A model generated the notes under the pieces. That model was not told where the DNA came from, made no database searches, and saw only the letters and a list, made by a program, of their open reading frames with translations. Positions 23,659-32,746 of a stretch of 64,000 bases of DNA are shown piece after piece (the stretch's first letter is position 1; each line of letters starts with the position of its first letter). The translations under genes were made by a program, and so were the position numbers. The stretch covers positions 160,350 to 224,349 of the forward strand of contig NZ_JBHUOP010000005.1 in assembly GCF_042683685.1 (NCBI RefSeq), written 5' to 3'. The DNA is from Timonella corticicola. Lineage in GTDB: Bacteria > Actinomycetota > Actinomycetes > Actinomycetales > Cellulomonadaceae.

Positions 23659-24381
23659 TTAACTCACTTCCACAGGGCTGCCGGGAAGCCAGTGCTCGTC
23701 GACGTCCGCCGTGCGCCCCTTGCTCGCCAAGTAGGAGTTGAAGTTCTTGGCCCAACGGGAGTGGGCGCCCTCCTGATAGGTGTGCAGCTCCTTGAGGGTC
23801 ATGGTGCTGACATTGCTGTAGCGTTCGAGCAACTTGGCCAGTACATCAAGCGTTGCGATCACGTCTGCATCGGCGGTGTGGAACGTTCCGGTCTCCTGGA
23901 CCTCGTAGAACGCACACAGATCCCCAAGCTTGCGTGAGCCCTTACGGTAACGGTCGAGCGCCCGGTCAAGCACGAGTGGGTCGATGACGGGGGAGAAAGC
24001 CCGACCAATGCGCTCCTCGATGGTTGGCAGGCCGTGGCGAGCGAGTTCGGTGTTCAGGATGGCGATGTCAAAGGACGCATTGAACGCGACGAGCGGATGG
24101 TCCACCGCAAGGTGTTCCGCGATGACCTGAGCGATCTCTTCAAGCCCTTGCTGGGGGGAGACGCCGTAGGCCTGCGCATGTTCAGTCGTCACCCCGTGAA
24201 TTGCCGCAGCCTCGGCGGGAATGGGAACGCCCGGATCAATCAGCCAGGTACGCACGAGCGTCTCCTGCGGTGTGCGAAGCACGATCGCCGCCGTCACGAT
24301 GCGATCCACAGCAGTGTTAACGCCCGTGGTTTCGGTGTCAAACCCGAGAAACGTGCCGTTGACCCAGTCCTGTTGTGCCAC
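23659..24381 (-). CDS. DnaQ-like 3'-5' exonuclease domain protein
   Basis: A 240-residue DEDDh exonuclease. Exo I is FLGFDTETTGVN, Exo II is LVAFNASFDIAIL, and Exo III is FHTADADVIATL. The GTG at 24381 is chosen over a longer frame because GAAAGGACC lies just upstream and the exonuclease domain begins immediately after. The C-terminal ~60 residues (WAKNFNSYLASKGR) are typical of a free-standing actinobacterial exonuclease rather than a Pol III epsilon partner. Role in DNA proofreading or RNA trimming is unresolved. Confidence 0.87.
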   Translation of the reverse strand: MAQQDWVNGTFLGFDTETTGVNTAVDRIVTAAIVLRTPQETLVRTWLIDPGVPIPAEAAAIHGVTTEHAQAYGVSPQQGLEEIAQVIAEHLAVDHPLVAFNASFDIAILNTELARHGLPTIEERIGRAFSPVIDPLVLDRALDRYRKGSRKLGDLCAFYEVQETGTFHTADADVIATLDVLAKLLERYSNVSTMTLKELHTYQEGAHSRWAKNFNSYLASKGRTADVDEHWLPGSPVEVS

Positions 24382-24538
24382 GTTGATGGTCCTTTCGCGT
24401 TGGGTGCTTCGATCATGACAGCACCCTCCGACATTACTAGAGTCTTTCGTCTCACGGGTGCACCTGCGCCACAGCCGAGATGCATCACACTTCGCTACAA
24501 GTTCGCCGAGGAACGGCCACTCAGCGGCAAAAACACGG

Positions 24539-24544
24539 TAATCT
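24539..24544 (+). promoter_or_regulatory. -10 box of leaderless guaB3
   Basis: TAATCT is followed by six bases and the GTG at 24551. The layout is the same as at guaB and guaA. Confidence 0.55.
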
Positions 24545-24550
24545 GAACCA

Positions 24551-25681
24551 GTGACTAATGAGATTGAGATTGGCCGAGGCAAGCGCGGACGCCGGGCGTT
24601 TACGTTCGATGACATCGCGGTAGTGCCATCGCGCCGTACCCGTGACCCCCAGGACGTCTCCACTGCTTGGCAGATCGACGCCTATCACTTCGACCTTCCC
24701 GTCATGGCAGCGCCGATGGACTCGGTGATGAGTCCGGCAACCGCTATCGCCTTGGGTAAGCTCGGCGGTTTGGGCGTGCTGGACCTTGAGGGCCTGTGGA
24801 CCCGATACGAGGACCCGACAGCACTGCTTGCGGAGATCTCGAAACTGGACCCCGCCACGTCGACCGCGCGAATGCAGGAGATCTACTCCGAGCCGATCAA
24901 AGCCGAGCTCATCACCCAGCGTTTGAAGGAGATCCGCGATTCCGGCGTAACCGTAGCAGGTGCTCTGTCTCCGGCTCGCACGCAGGAGTTCTATAAGACC
25001 GTCGTTGACGCGGGCGTTGACCTGTTCGTCATTCGCGGCACCACGGTCTCTGCCGAGCACGTGTCCTCGCAGGCCGAGCCGCTGAACCTCAAGCGCTTCA
25101 TCTACGAACTCGACGTTCCAGTCATCGTTGGTGGCGCAGCCTCATACACCGCCGCTTTGCACCTGATGCGTACCGGTGCAGCAGGTGTTCTGGTCGGGTT
25201 TGGTGGCGGTGCCGCTCAAACCACTCGTACCACTCTGGGTATTCACGCTCCGATGGCTACCGCGCTCGCGGACGTTGCCGCTGCACGCCGCGATTACCTT
25301 GACGAGTCGGGCGGTCGTTACGTTCACGTCATCGCAGATGGAGGTATTGGCCGTTCTGGTGACCTCGTGAAGGCGTTTGCATGCGGTGCGGATGCAGTCA
25401 TGATCGGTGCGGCCCTCGCTCGTTCCGAGGAAGCACCGGGTAAGGGCTTCCACTGGGGTTCCGAGGCGCACCACCCGCAGTTGCCACGTGGCGAGCGGGT
25501 CGAGGTGGGCACCAAGGGCAGCCTTGAGGAAATCCTGTTCGGCCCTGGCCGTCAGGCAGACGGCACTTTGAACCTGATCGGCGCTCTGAAGCGTGCGATG
25601 GCAACGACAGGTTACTCGGACCTCAAGGAGTTCCAGCGCATCGAGGTTGTCGTGTCCCCGTACCAGGGTTCAATCGACTGA
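24551..25681 (+). CDS. guaB3: GuaB3 family IMP dehydrogenase-related protein
   Basis: A 376-residue TIM-barrel protein of the GuaB3 subfamily common in actinobacteria. It starts near EIGRGKRGRRAFTFDDIAVVPSRRT and contains MAAPMDSVMSP and VHVIADGGIGRSGDLVKA. It lacks the CBS insert and the SICTT catalytic loop of true IMPDH; the equivalent region reads VLVGFGGGAAQTTRTTLG. Its in vivo reaction in actinobacteria is unsettled, although a cyanobacterial GuaB3 has been reported to act on IMP. The GTG start is supported by the leaderless promoter layout. Confidence 0.9.
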   Translation: MTNEIEIGRGKRGRRAFTFDDIAVVPSRRTRDPQDVSTAWQIDAYHFDLPVMAAPMDSVMSPATAIALGKLGGLGVLDLEGLWTRYEDPTALLAEISKLDPATSTARMQEIYSEPIKAELITQRLKEIRDSGVTVAGALSPARTQEFYKTVVDAGVDLFVIRGTTVSAEHVSSQAEPLNLKRFIYELDVPVIVGGAASYTAALHLMRTGAAGVLVGFGGGAAQTTRTTLGIHAPMATALADVAAARRDYLDESGGRYVHVIADGGIGRSGDLVKAFACGADAVMIGAALARSEEAPGKGFHWGSEAHHPQLPRGERVEVGTKGSLEEILFGPGRQADGTLNLIGALKRAMATTGYSDLKEFQRIEVVVSPYQGSID

Positions 25682-25692
25682 TTCTGTGTGTG

Positions 25693-25727
25693 AGTGGGGC
25701 TGTCCGGCATTGCCGGGCGGCCCCACT
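25693..25727 (+). terminator. Hairpin after guaB3
   Basis: AGTGGGGC (25693-25700) pairs with GCCCCACT (25720-25727), with an inner CCGGC/GCCGG stem. There is no clear T-tract. Confidence 0.6.
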
Positions 25728-25747
25728 GTCATACTCGGGTATGACAG
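25726..25747 (+). promoter_or_regulatory. 22-bp palindrome, possible operator
   Basis: CTGTCATAC-tcgg-GTATGACAG is a perfect 9-bp inverted repeat in the 400-bp gap between guaB3 and the lipoprotein gene. The rest of that gap (25748-26083) holds no recognisable gene. It may be a binding site or the base of a small hairpin. Confidence 0.4.
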
Positions 25748-26083
25748 AGGGCAGAACTCCTGAGTCTCCTAGTTGGATCTGTGTGAGAAAGTATGATCTG
25801 TGCCGGTCAAGGCGTTATAGGTTCCGTGTGTGCAGGAATGTACCTGTCATTGCCGACGAGCCCTCATCTGCCAGCACACCGTGCGTTGGAGTGGTGACCT
25901 GGCAAGCTGTATCCGGTTACTCAATGAGGGAGAGAACTCTTGTGTCCCGTCGTGTGTTAGCCTCCAGCGTGGCCTGTGTTTCAACCCCGCTTGGGGTCTA
26001 ATCTCCTCAGATAAGAACTGTCCGCAAGAGTGAACTGCTATAGGGTTGAAGAGAATCTGATCGGGTTTCAGGAGAACTCCCAT

Positions 26084-26677
26084 ATGACCATCAAAGCACC
26101 ACGACCAACCGCCCTTGTCAGCGCGATTGCTGCTCTCGCTCTGGTGAGCGCATGTAGTGAAACAAGCGATTCGACCCCTACCGCGTCGGGTCCAGCGATC
26201 CCAATTCTCGAAGAACCGCTCAACGCGACGGACCCTGCTCCAGAGTTTGTTGCAGGTGAAAGCCAAGGGATTACGGCCGATACGGTGAGATTTATCGGTG
26301 AGTCGGCGTTTGCTCGTTATTGGGCTGCCGCGGAGGAGGAAAGTGGGCTCTGCCTTCTCGCCGAAGTTTCCAACTCAGAGTTGGGTGGCGCCTCATGCTC
26401 AAGCGAAGAAGTCTTCCGGCAGCGCGGCCTTGCATTGCACCTGGGCGGTCAGGACGTAGCGAGTGTGCAAGCCTATCTATTCCCAACGGACATTACGAGC
26501 GATGCAGTCATCCAGGCGTTACCGGCTGAACTGGAACCGGGTTCAGGCAGCGGGCTCGAACTGATCGAGAAGGAAGGAAACGTACTGCTTGTGCTCGATG
26601 CGGAGGCTGCAAACTCACTAGATGAACTAGAAGTGCAGCGCGAAGGCGGGCAAACACTGCCAGTAAACCTCTTCTAG
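26084..26677 (+). CDS. Small lipoprotein of unknown function
   Basis: A 197-residue protein with signal peptide and lipobox LVSACSE. The mature domain is acidic with two cysteines (GLCLLAE and GASCSSEE) and no motif I recognise. The ATG at 26084 is chosen over an upstream ATG in the same frame because AGGAGAA lies seven bases before it and it begins directly with the basic signal peptide. It is anchored on the outer face of the membrane. Confidence 0.72.
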   Translation: MTIKAPRPTALVSAIAALALVSACSETSDSTPTASGPAIPILEEPLNATDPAPEFVAGESQGITADTVRFIGESAFARYWAAAEEESGLCLLAEVSNSELGGASCSSEEVFRQRGLALHLGGQDVASVQAYLFPTDITSDAVIQALPAELEPGSGSGLELIEKEGNVLLVLDAEAANSLDELEVQREGGQTLPVNLF

Positions 26678-26693
26678 ATGGAGTTGAGGTTGT

Positions 26694-26717
26694 TTGTACG
26701 TACAATCAGCATACAAT
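26694..26717 (+). promoter_or_regulatory. Operator/promoter-like repeat before the DUF1778 remnant
   Basis: The perfect 12-bp palindrome TTGTACGTACAA (26694-26705) overlaps two direct copies of TACAAT spaced 11 bp apart (26701 and 26712). This resembles the autoregulatory sites of ribbon-helix-helix antitoxins, and either TACAAT could be a -10 box. Confidence 0.4.
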
Positions 26718-26720
26718 TGA

Positions 26721-26882
26721 GGTCTAGTTACCCCACTAGATGACCTAGCTGATCAGCGAGTTTTCTGGGTTGCGGACCTCGCATGGAACGATTTCAACGC
26801 ATTGCTTGAAAAACCTGCGCAACGTATTCCTGAGTTGGTAGAGCTCCTTAATGAGCCTGCTGCTTGGGTATGCCTTCGGTAG
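26721..26882 (+). pseudogene. Remnant of a DUF1778 (TacA-like) antitoxin, C-terminal part only
   Basis: The open frame encodes ~53 residues ending EKPAQRIPELVELLNEPAAW and a short tail. The pattern DQRVFWVADLAWNDFNALLE followed by P-x(n)-P-x-L-x-x-L-L is typical of the C-terminus of DUF1778 antitoxins. The N-terminal ribbon-helix-helix half is missing, no start codon precedes the conserved part in frame, and an in-frame stop lies at 26718. No GNAT toxin gene follows; the rest of the gap to 26993 shows no gene. It looks like a decayed toxin-antitoxin locus. Confidence 0.6.
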
Positions 26883-26993
26883 ATAAACTCTGCGTTCCAT
26901 CAGCGTGCTGGAAGGTGCGATGGCGGCGCGACCTAGCCGGATCGTCGCCAAGAAAAACCACGCTGAGTAGGGACCAAGCCAAACAACACAACA

Positions 26994-27035
26994 AAAAGTG
27001 CCGGTGCCCGTCATGTGACGGGCACCGGCACTTTC
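26994..27035 (-). terminator. Intrinsic terminator of pta-ackA
   Basis: A perfect 19-bp stem (26995-27013 with 27016-27034) with a two-base loop. On the minus strand it is followed by a T-rich run. Confidence 0.85.
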
Positions 27036-27043
27036 ACGTGAGA

Positions 27044-28240
27044 CTACTCGGCGATCTTCGCAACCGTCTGACGCGCGATCTCAAGTTCCTCGTTCGTTGG
27101 AACGACCAGGATCTTGACCGTCGAATCTGGGGTTGAGATGATGCGCGGTTCACCGGAACGAACCTCGTTCAGGGCAGGGTCAAGGGCGATCCCGAAGCCT
27201 GCAAGCCGGTCGGCCACCATCTGGCGGACCAGAGCATTGTTCTCCCCGACACCAGCGGTGAAGGTGATGGCATTCGGTAGGCCACCCAAAACGGCCATGT
27301 ACGAACCGATGTACTTGACCAAGCGGTGCACGAACACGTCGAGAGCGAGCTTCGCGTCGGCGGAGCCCTCATCGATCAGGCGCAGCAACTCGCGGAAGTC
27401 GTTCTGACCGGCCATACCCTTGAGGCCTGACTGCTTGTTGAACATGGTGTCGATCTCATCAATCGACAGGCCCTCGGTGCGGTATAGGTGGAAGATCACG
27501 GCGGGGTCAATGTCACCGGTACGGGTACCCATGACCAGGCCCTCAAGCGGGGTCAGACCCATTGAGGTCTCGACTGCCCTGCCGTTTTGCACCGCGGACA
27601 CCGAGGCGCCGGAACCGACGTGCAGGACAATCTGGCTGACCTCCTCGTTGGGCAGACCCAGAACGTTCGCAACCTCGCGGGATACGAACTGGTGGGAGGT
27701 ACCGTGGAAGCCGTAGCGACGGATCGCAAACTTCTGAGTGATCTCCTTGGGCAATGCGTAAGTGTACGCCTCGGCCGGGAGGGTCTGGAAGAATGACGTA
27801 TCGAAGATCGCCACGTGCGGCACCTGCATGAACAATTCGCGGGCTACCTCGATACCGCGCACGTGACCTGGATTGTGTAGCGGAGCCAGTGGGATGAGAC
27901 CACGGATTTGCTCAACGACCTCGTCGGTGATAACGGTTGGGCCGGGGAACACCGAACCGCCCTGAACCACGCGATGTCCAACCGCGACGATCCCAGCCTC
28001 TTCAAGGTCTGGCCCGTACTGCTCGAACAGTTCCAGAACCTTACGCAGACCAACGCCGTGGTCAGCGATGACAAGCTCAGTGGTGTGGGATTCGCCGTTG
28101 TACTTGTGGGTGACTATACCCATGTCCTCGCCGATGCGCTCCACGATGCCTGAGGCGACAGCGGTGCCGTCAACGGGGTCGGTCAACTGGTACTTGATGG
28201 ATGAGGAACCGGCGTTGATAACCAGAACGGTCTTGCTCAT
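27044..28240 (-). CDS. ackA: Acetate kinase
   Basis: A 398-residue ASKHA kinase interconverting acetate + ATP and acetyl phosphate + ADP. Seen: VLVINAGSSSIKYQL (phosphate 1), GHRVVQGG, IFDTSFFQTLP, RYGFHGTSHQFVS, LHVGSGASVSAV and FTAGVGENNALVRQ, all standard. It is downstream of pta with a 34-bp gap, forming the usual Pta-AckA pathway for acetate overflow and use. The unique terminator downstream fits the end of an operon. Confidence 0.97.
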   Translation of the reverse strand: MSKTVLVINAGSSSIKYQLTDPVDGTAVASGIVERIGEDMGIVTHKYNGESHTTELVIADHGVGLRKVLELFEQYGPDLEEAGIVAVGHRVVQGGSVFPGPTVITDEVVEQIRGLIPLAPLHNPGHVRGIEVARELFMQVPHVAIFDTSFFQTLPAEAYTYALPKEITQKFAIRRYGFHGTSHQFVSREVANVLGLPNEEVSQIVLHVGSGASVSAVQNGRAVETSMGLTPLEGLVMGTRTGDIDPAVIFHLYRTEGLSIDEIDTMFNKQSGLKGMAGQNDFRELLRLIDEGSADAKLALDVFVHRLVKYIGSYMAVLGGLPNAITFTAGVGENNALVRQMVADRLAGFGIALDPALNEVRSGEPRIISTPDSTVKILVVPTNEELEIARQTVAKIAE

Positions 28241-28274
28241 GATGTGTGAATTCTCGTTTCTTGTGCGTGATGGT

Positions 28275-30419
28275 TCAGCCGGCGTTGGTGGCGTTCGCGC
28301 CCGCAGCGTCTGCGGCCTGAGCGGCGGAGAGCGCCTGGGCCTGGATCGCTGTGATTGCTACGGTGTTGACGATGTCTTGGACGAGAGCACCGCGGGAGAG
28401 GTCGTTCACTGGTTTACGCAGACCCTGGAGGATCGGCCCCACAGCAACCGCGCCAGCGGAACGCTGAACGGCCTTGTACGTGTTGTTACCGGTGTTGAGG
28501 TCGGGGAACACGAAGACGGTTGCACGGCCAGCCACGGCGGAGTCCGGTAGCTTGGACGCCGCTACCGATGCGTCCACGGCAGCGTCGTACTGGATTGGGC
28601 CCTCAATCTCAAGGTCTGGTCGGCGGGTGCGGGCAATCTCGGTGGCTTCGCGGACCTTGTCCACGTCCGCGCCCTTGCCGGAGTCACCGGTCGAATAGGA
28701 CAGCATCGCGACGCGTGGGTCCACGCCGAACTGGCGGGCCGTGTCAGCGGAGGAAACCGCGATGTCCGCGAGTTGCTCCGCTGTTGGGTCCGGGTTGACG
28801 GCGCAGTCACCGTATACGAGGACGCGGTCCTCAAGGCACATCATGAACACGGACGAGACGACCGAGGTGTCCGGCACAGTCTTGATGATCTCGAAGGCCG
28901 GGCGGATCGTGTGCGCGGTCGTGTGGGCTGCGCCGGAGACCATGCCGTCTGCGTATCCGAGCTGAACCATCATGGTTCCGAAGTACGACACGGAGGCAAC
29001 GATTTCGCGGGCACGCTCCACGGTGACGCCCTTGTGCGCACGCATCTCGGCGTACTTGGCGGCGAACTCTTCGAACAGCTCACCGGACTTGGTGTCGAGC
29101 ACGCGGGCGGCGGAGATGTCCAAACCGAGTTCGGTGGCACGGGCGCGAACGCTGGTCTCGTCGCCGAGGATCGTGAGGTCTGCGACCTGACGCTGCAACA
29201 GAGTGGAGGCTGCACGCAGGATGCGATCGTCGTTGCCCTCCGGAAGCACGATGTGCTTACGATCGGCGCGGGCACGGGAGAGCAGTTCGTTTTCGAACAT
29301 GAGCGGAGTGACCACATCTGGACGCTGCACGCGCAGGGCCTCAAGGAGCGCTGCGCCGTCGATGTTCTGCTCGAACAGGGCGAGAGCGGTGTCGACCTTG
29401 CGCTGCGAGTCCACTGTCAGACGTCCACGCACGTTTGCCGCTGCGGAAGCGGAGCGGAAGGTTCCCAGTTCGGTTTGGATGATGGGCACCGATGGGTTGA
29501 TGTCGTCGAGGAGGCGGGCCACCTGATCTGGTGGGTATACGCCACCGTTGAGGATAATGCCTGCAAGGCTCGGGAACGACTTGGCGGTCTGTGCCACGAG
29601 CAGGCCAAGGAGCACGTCGGTACGGTCACCGGGGGTGATGACAACGGCACCGTCGATGAGTTTCTCCAGGAGGTTCTCGAACGTCATCGCACCGACGAGC
29701 ACATCCAGAACCTCACGGCCAAGAAGTTCCTCCTCACCGGTGACCAGATGTCCGCCGACGGCCTTCATCAACTGGCCAACGGTCGGCGCGGTGAGGAATG
29801 GTTCGGTCGGCACCGTCCAGACCGGGGTCGCCGGATCGGTGAACAGTTCCTTGATCGAGTCCGCGTTGCCTGGTTGGCAGCGGTTGATGATCGTACCGAG
29901 GATGCGTGCGTGGTGGTTCTCGAGTTCCGCCTTGGAGACCTCGGCGAGCTGGTGGATACCAGCGGCCGTGCGGTCGTCGCCAGCAAGCACAAGGAGGACC
30001 GGAGCGCCGAGGTTCGCTGCGATGCGAGCGTTGAACGCGAGTTCCGTTGGGGTGGCCACGTCAGTGTAGTCCGAACCAACGATCACGACTGCGTCGCATT
30101 GCTCAGCCATTTCGCTGTAGCGGTTGATGATCGTGGCGAGGGCTTCTTCGGGGTCTGCGTGAACATCCGCGTAGGTGACACCGACGCACTGCTCGTAGGG
30201 AAGGTCAACGCCATCGTGTGCGAGCAGCAGTTCGAGCACGTAGTCGCGGCCCTTGGCGTCTTCCTCGGGGTTGTTTGCGCCGTTACGGGTGATCGGACGG
30301 AACACGCCAACCTTCTGCACCTGGCGGCTGAGCAGGTCAACGACGCCCAGAGCGATTGTGGATTTTCCGGTGTCTCCCTCTGGGGAAGAAATATAGACGC
30401 TTCTGGTCGTGCTACTCAC
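28275..30419 (-). CDS. pta: Phosphate acetyltransferase (long form with DRTGG domain)
   Basis: A 714-residue long-type Pta converting acetyl-CoA + Pi to acetyl phosphate. The N-terminal P-loop/dethiobiotin-synthetase-like domain has YISSPEGDTGKSTIALG. A central DRTGG regulatory domain is followed by the catalytic PTA_PTB domain (RADRKHIVLPEGNDDRILRAA, GMVSGAAHTTAHTIRPAF, FVFPDLNTGNNTYKAVQRSAGAVAVGP split over the last 100 residues). The GTG at 30419 is preferred over a longer frame because GGAGGAAC lies just upstream. Confidence 0.95.
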   Translation of the reverse strand: MSSTTRSVYISSPEGDTGKSTIALGVVDLLSRQVQKVGVFRPITRNGANNPEEDAKGRDYVLELLLAHDGVDLPYEQCVGVTYADVHADPEEALATIINRYSEMAEQCDAVVIVGSDYTDVATPTELAFNARIAANLGAPVLLVLAGDDRTAAGIHQLAEVSKAELENHHARILGTIINRCQPGNADSIKELFTDPATPVWTVPTEPFLTAPTVGQLMKAVGGHLVTGEEELLGREVLDVLVGAMTFENLLEKLIDGAVVITPGDRTDVLLGLLVAQTAKSFPSLAGIILNGGVYPPDQVARLLDDINPSVPIIQTELGTFRSASAAANVRGRLTVDSQRKVDTALALFEQNIDGAALLEALRVQRPDVVTPLMFENELLSRARADRKHIVLPEGNDDRILRAASTLLQRQVADLTILGDETSVRARATELGLDISAARVLDTKSGELFEEFAAKYAEMRAHKGVTVERAREIVASVSYFGTMMVQLGYADGMVSGAAHTTAHTIRPAFEIIKTVPDTSVVSSVFMMCLEDRVLVYGDCAVNPDPTAEQLADIAVSSADTARQFGVDPRVAMLSYSTGDSGKGADVDKVREATEIARTRRPDLEIEGPIQYDAAVDASVAASKLPDSAVAGRATVFVFPDLNTGNNTYKAVQRSAGAVAVGPILQGLRKPVNDLSRGALVQDIVNTVAITAIQAQALSAAQAADAAGANATNAG

Positions 30420-30852
30420 GATGTTCCTCCGGTGCGTAATGCGTGTTGTTCGCGCGAGTGAGTGGGGATCTGGCACCAGCCTCCAAGGTCCTTGGATTTC
30501 AGTTGCCCAGGCGGCGACTCCGCGTGCGAGAATGCACGTGTTTCGACGTCTCTTTCCCTCCCCAAGTTTTTCACAAATAAGGGTGCCCTACCCGTCGCAC
30601 GATGTGGGTTGTTCGTTACATTCATTGCACTCATTGTGGGAATGGGCATGGGCCTTTAGGACTAGAGGGCCTATGAAACCGCTGGTTTGTGGCCTTTTCG
30701 TCAGGTGAGGTCGCTCACGAGAGTACTCGTCCAGAGGGGTGTGAGTTGACTCCCGTTTTCGCTGCGGTCCGAAATAGTTCCCGCAAACCTCGTGACAAAC
30801 TACTCAAGAGAGCAGGTTTCATGCCGGCCAACGACGCCGGTAGGCTGGTGGG
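30420..30852. other. 433-bp divergent intergenic region between pta and SURF1
   Basis: No gene was recognised. It contains the palindrome TCCAAGG/CCTTGGA near 30491 and the TAGGCT box of the SURF1 gene at its right end. Otherwise I see nothing definite. Confidence 0.5.
30841..30846 (+). promoter_or_regulatory. -10 box of the leaderless SURF1 gene
   Basis: TAGGCT, six bases, then GTG at 30853. Confidence 0.55.
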
Positions 30853-31776
30853 GTGCAGAAAGACGACGAATCACGCATCGACGCCTCCGACCAAGAGACC
30901 CTCCAGGGTGGTGCGTTGGCCGCCGCGATGGTGAAGATCGCGCTGAGTCCGCAAAAGATTGTCCTGCTGATTGTTTTTCTGGCAGCCGCGTTCGTGTGTG
31001 CCCGCTTGGGTATCTGGCAGTTGGAGCGCGCTTACGAGCGCGCAAACCTTGCCCAGCAGCATGAACTGGCTGAGGCCGCTGCACAGGAACCGAGCCTGCT
31101 CGGGGAAGTGCTTGCACCGCAGGCCCCGTTCCCCGGCTCTCTGGTGGGGCAGCGGGTGAGTGTTTCGGGCATCTACGAACCTGAGAACCAATTGCTTGTG
31201 GTGGGCCGCCACGTTGAGGGGGAGGTGGGATTCCTCGTCCTCGATTCTCTGCTCGTTACCGACGATGGCCTCGGCGGCGCATCGTGGTCTGACCTGTCCG
31301 GGCAGCCTCGTCTGCCTGTCGTGCGTGGCTGGATTCCAACAGATGCGGTATCGGAGTCGGGGCAGATTGCCGACGAGTGGGTTGCGACTCTGCAGCCGCC
31401 CACCTCGCAAGTGGATTTGGTGGGCTGGCTTCAAGCGTCCGAGGCTGCGGAAACCCGATCTCTTCCTGTTGGACAGACCAGTGCGCTCAGTTCCGCACAA
31501 CTGGCCAATGCGTGGGGTAACCCTATCTACAGCGGTTACTTTGTTGTGCAGTCCTCGACTCCGGCGCAACCAGGCGACATCACATTGCTACCGCGGCCGA
31601 GCATCGAGGGTAGCGATGGCCTCAACCTGCAGAACCTGTTCTATGCAATCCAGTGGTGGGTGTTCGGCGGGTTCGCTGTTGCGCTGTGGCTCCGTTTGGT
31701 TCGCGATGACGCGAAACGTTCTGCTCAGAGCCAGCCCAGCAATCCGTTCGACCAACTTGACGCTCACACGAGGTAA
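30853..31776 (+). CDS. SURF1 family cytochrome c oxidase assembly protein
   Basis: A 307-residue protein with the SURF1 plan. One transmembrane helix near residues 35-52 is followed by LGIWQLERAYERANL. A periplasmic beta domain (VSVSGIYEPENQLLVVGR, VVRGWIPTDA) comes next, and a second helix near the C-terminus (NLFYAIQWWVFGGFAVALWLRL, counted as two overlapping motifs). SURF1 helps insert heme a into cytochrome c oxidase, which implies an aerobic respiratory chain. The GTG start matches the leaderless pattern. Confidence 0.9.
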   Translation: MQKDDESRIDASDQETLQGGALAAAMVKIALSPQKIVLLIVFLAAAFVCARLGIWQLERAYERANLAQQHELAEAAAQEPSLLGEVLAPQAPFPGSLVGQRVSVSGIYEPENQLLVVGRHVEGEVGFLVLDSLLVTDDGLGGASWSDLSGQPRLPVVRGWIPTDAVSESGQIADEWVATLQPPTSQVDLVGWLQASEAAETRSLPVGQTSALSSAQLANAWGNPIYSGYFVVQSSTPAQPGDITLLPRPSIEGSDGLNLQNLFYAIQWWVFGGFAVALWLRLVRDDAKRSAQSQPSNPFDQLDAHTR

Positions 31777-31781
31777 CTTGA

Positions 31782-32468
31782 CTAGTCGCGTGTGAGTTCA
31801 AGGGAGAACTCAACGAGTCCCTGCTCTTCAACCTTCACAAAGCCGAGACTAGGTGCCTCAACGTCAAAGTCTGCAAAGACAATGGGGATGCTTCCGACGA
31901 GGTTGGTGACCTCCCCTGCGAGCGTTGCGGTGATGCTTGCGGTCACCTGGGCGCTGGCTCCGGCAACGTGTAGTGTGCCCGGAACCTCAAAGACCACACC
32001 GTTGTTCTCGGCAGGGGTTCCCTCTGTGATCTTAAACGTTTCATCCAGCACGAACTCTGCGTTCGGATACTCAGAGGTCTGGAGCAGTTCGCGGAACTGA
32101 CCGTCGCGGTTCGAGTTATCCGTCTCCACTGAATCGAGGTTAACGCTCAGCGTTGCTGAGGTGATCGCGGAGTCTTCGATCTCGACTGTTCCCGACACGT
32201 CCGCGGTGCGTCCGACCACGGTCACGTCCTGACCGCTGAGAACCTCATCGACGCGGTAACCCGCGACCGAGTTGTCTGTGACGGTCCAGGTGCCGGTCAA
32301 CGCAGCGGGGTCAAACGCGTCACTCGATGACTCCATGTCTGCACTCAATGCCTCTGGGGCACGGCTGTTCTGCACGACTACGTATATCGCCACCGCCGCG
32401 ACACCGGCAAGGACGACTAGGACAAGACTGATGATGAGTTTGCGGGCTGTGCTCATGCGCAACAGCAT
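31782..32468 (-). CDS. YceI family lipid-binding-like exported protein
   Basis: A 228-residue protein with a single N-terminal membrane anchor/signal (LIISLVLVVLAGVAAVAIYVV) and a YceI lipocalin-like domain. Typical strands are LTGTWTVTDNSVAGYRV, SATLSVNLDSVETDN, RDGQFRELLQTSEYPNAEF and the C-terminal FVKVEEQGLVEFSLELTR. Family members bind polyprenoid or similar lipids; the ligand here is unknown. An in-frame ATG four codons downstream (32456) is an equally good start. It is convergent with SURF1, 5 bp apart. Confidence 0.88.
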   Translation of the reverse strand: MLLRMSTARKLIISLVLVVLAGVAAVAIYVVVQNSRAPEALSADMESSSDAFDPAALTGTWTVTDNSVAGYRVDEVLSGQDVTVVGRTADVSGTVEIEDSAITSATLSVNLDSVETDNSNRDGQFRELLQTSEYPNAEFVLDETFKITEGTPAENNGVVFEVPGTLHVAGASAQVTASITATLAGEVTNLVGSIPIVFADFDVEAPSLGFVKVEEQGLVEFSLELTRD

Positions 32469-32578
32469 GACACGCGTTGCTGTGGAAACACTATGAATCC
32501 TGGAGTTCTCCCCACCTGCACTCCGGTGGACTGGTTGTGCAGGGTCCGACTCTTCGCCTGAAAAAAACTAGCAAAAAC

Positions 32579-32645
32579 CGATGGGGCGAAATTGATCCAG
32601 GTGCACTAACCAAATGTGTGCATCCGGGCCAATTTCGCCCCATCG
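32579..32645 (+). repeat. 67-bp palindromic element, copy C
   Basis: CGATGGGGCGAAATTG at the left end and its exact complement at the right end, total 67 bp. About 23 of the outer 26 positions pair. It sits between the ABC exporter operon and the YceI gene. Confidence 0.75.
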
Positions 32646-32746
32646 AACGAGAAAGTTACGCGTCCTCGTTGTCTTGTTGTTCGTTGGTCGATAACTTCGT
32701 CCGCTGCGTTACGCCAGGAACCTGCTGCGCGAGGTTCCTGGCTTCA

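Noticed and set aside
28773..30461. 562-codon plus-strand frame across pta
   Set aside because: It is antisense to the clearly conserved pta gene and its translation matches no family; long antisense frames are common in GC-rich DNA.
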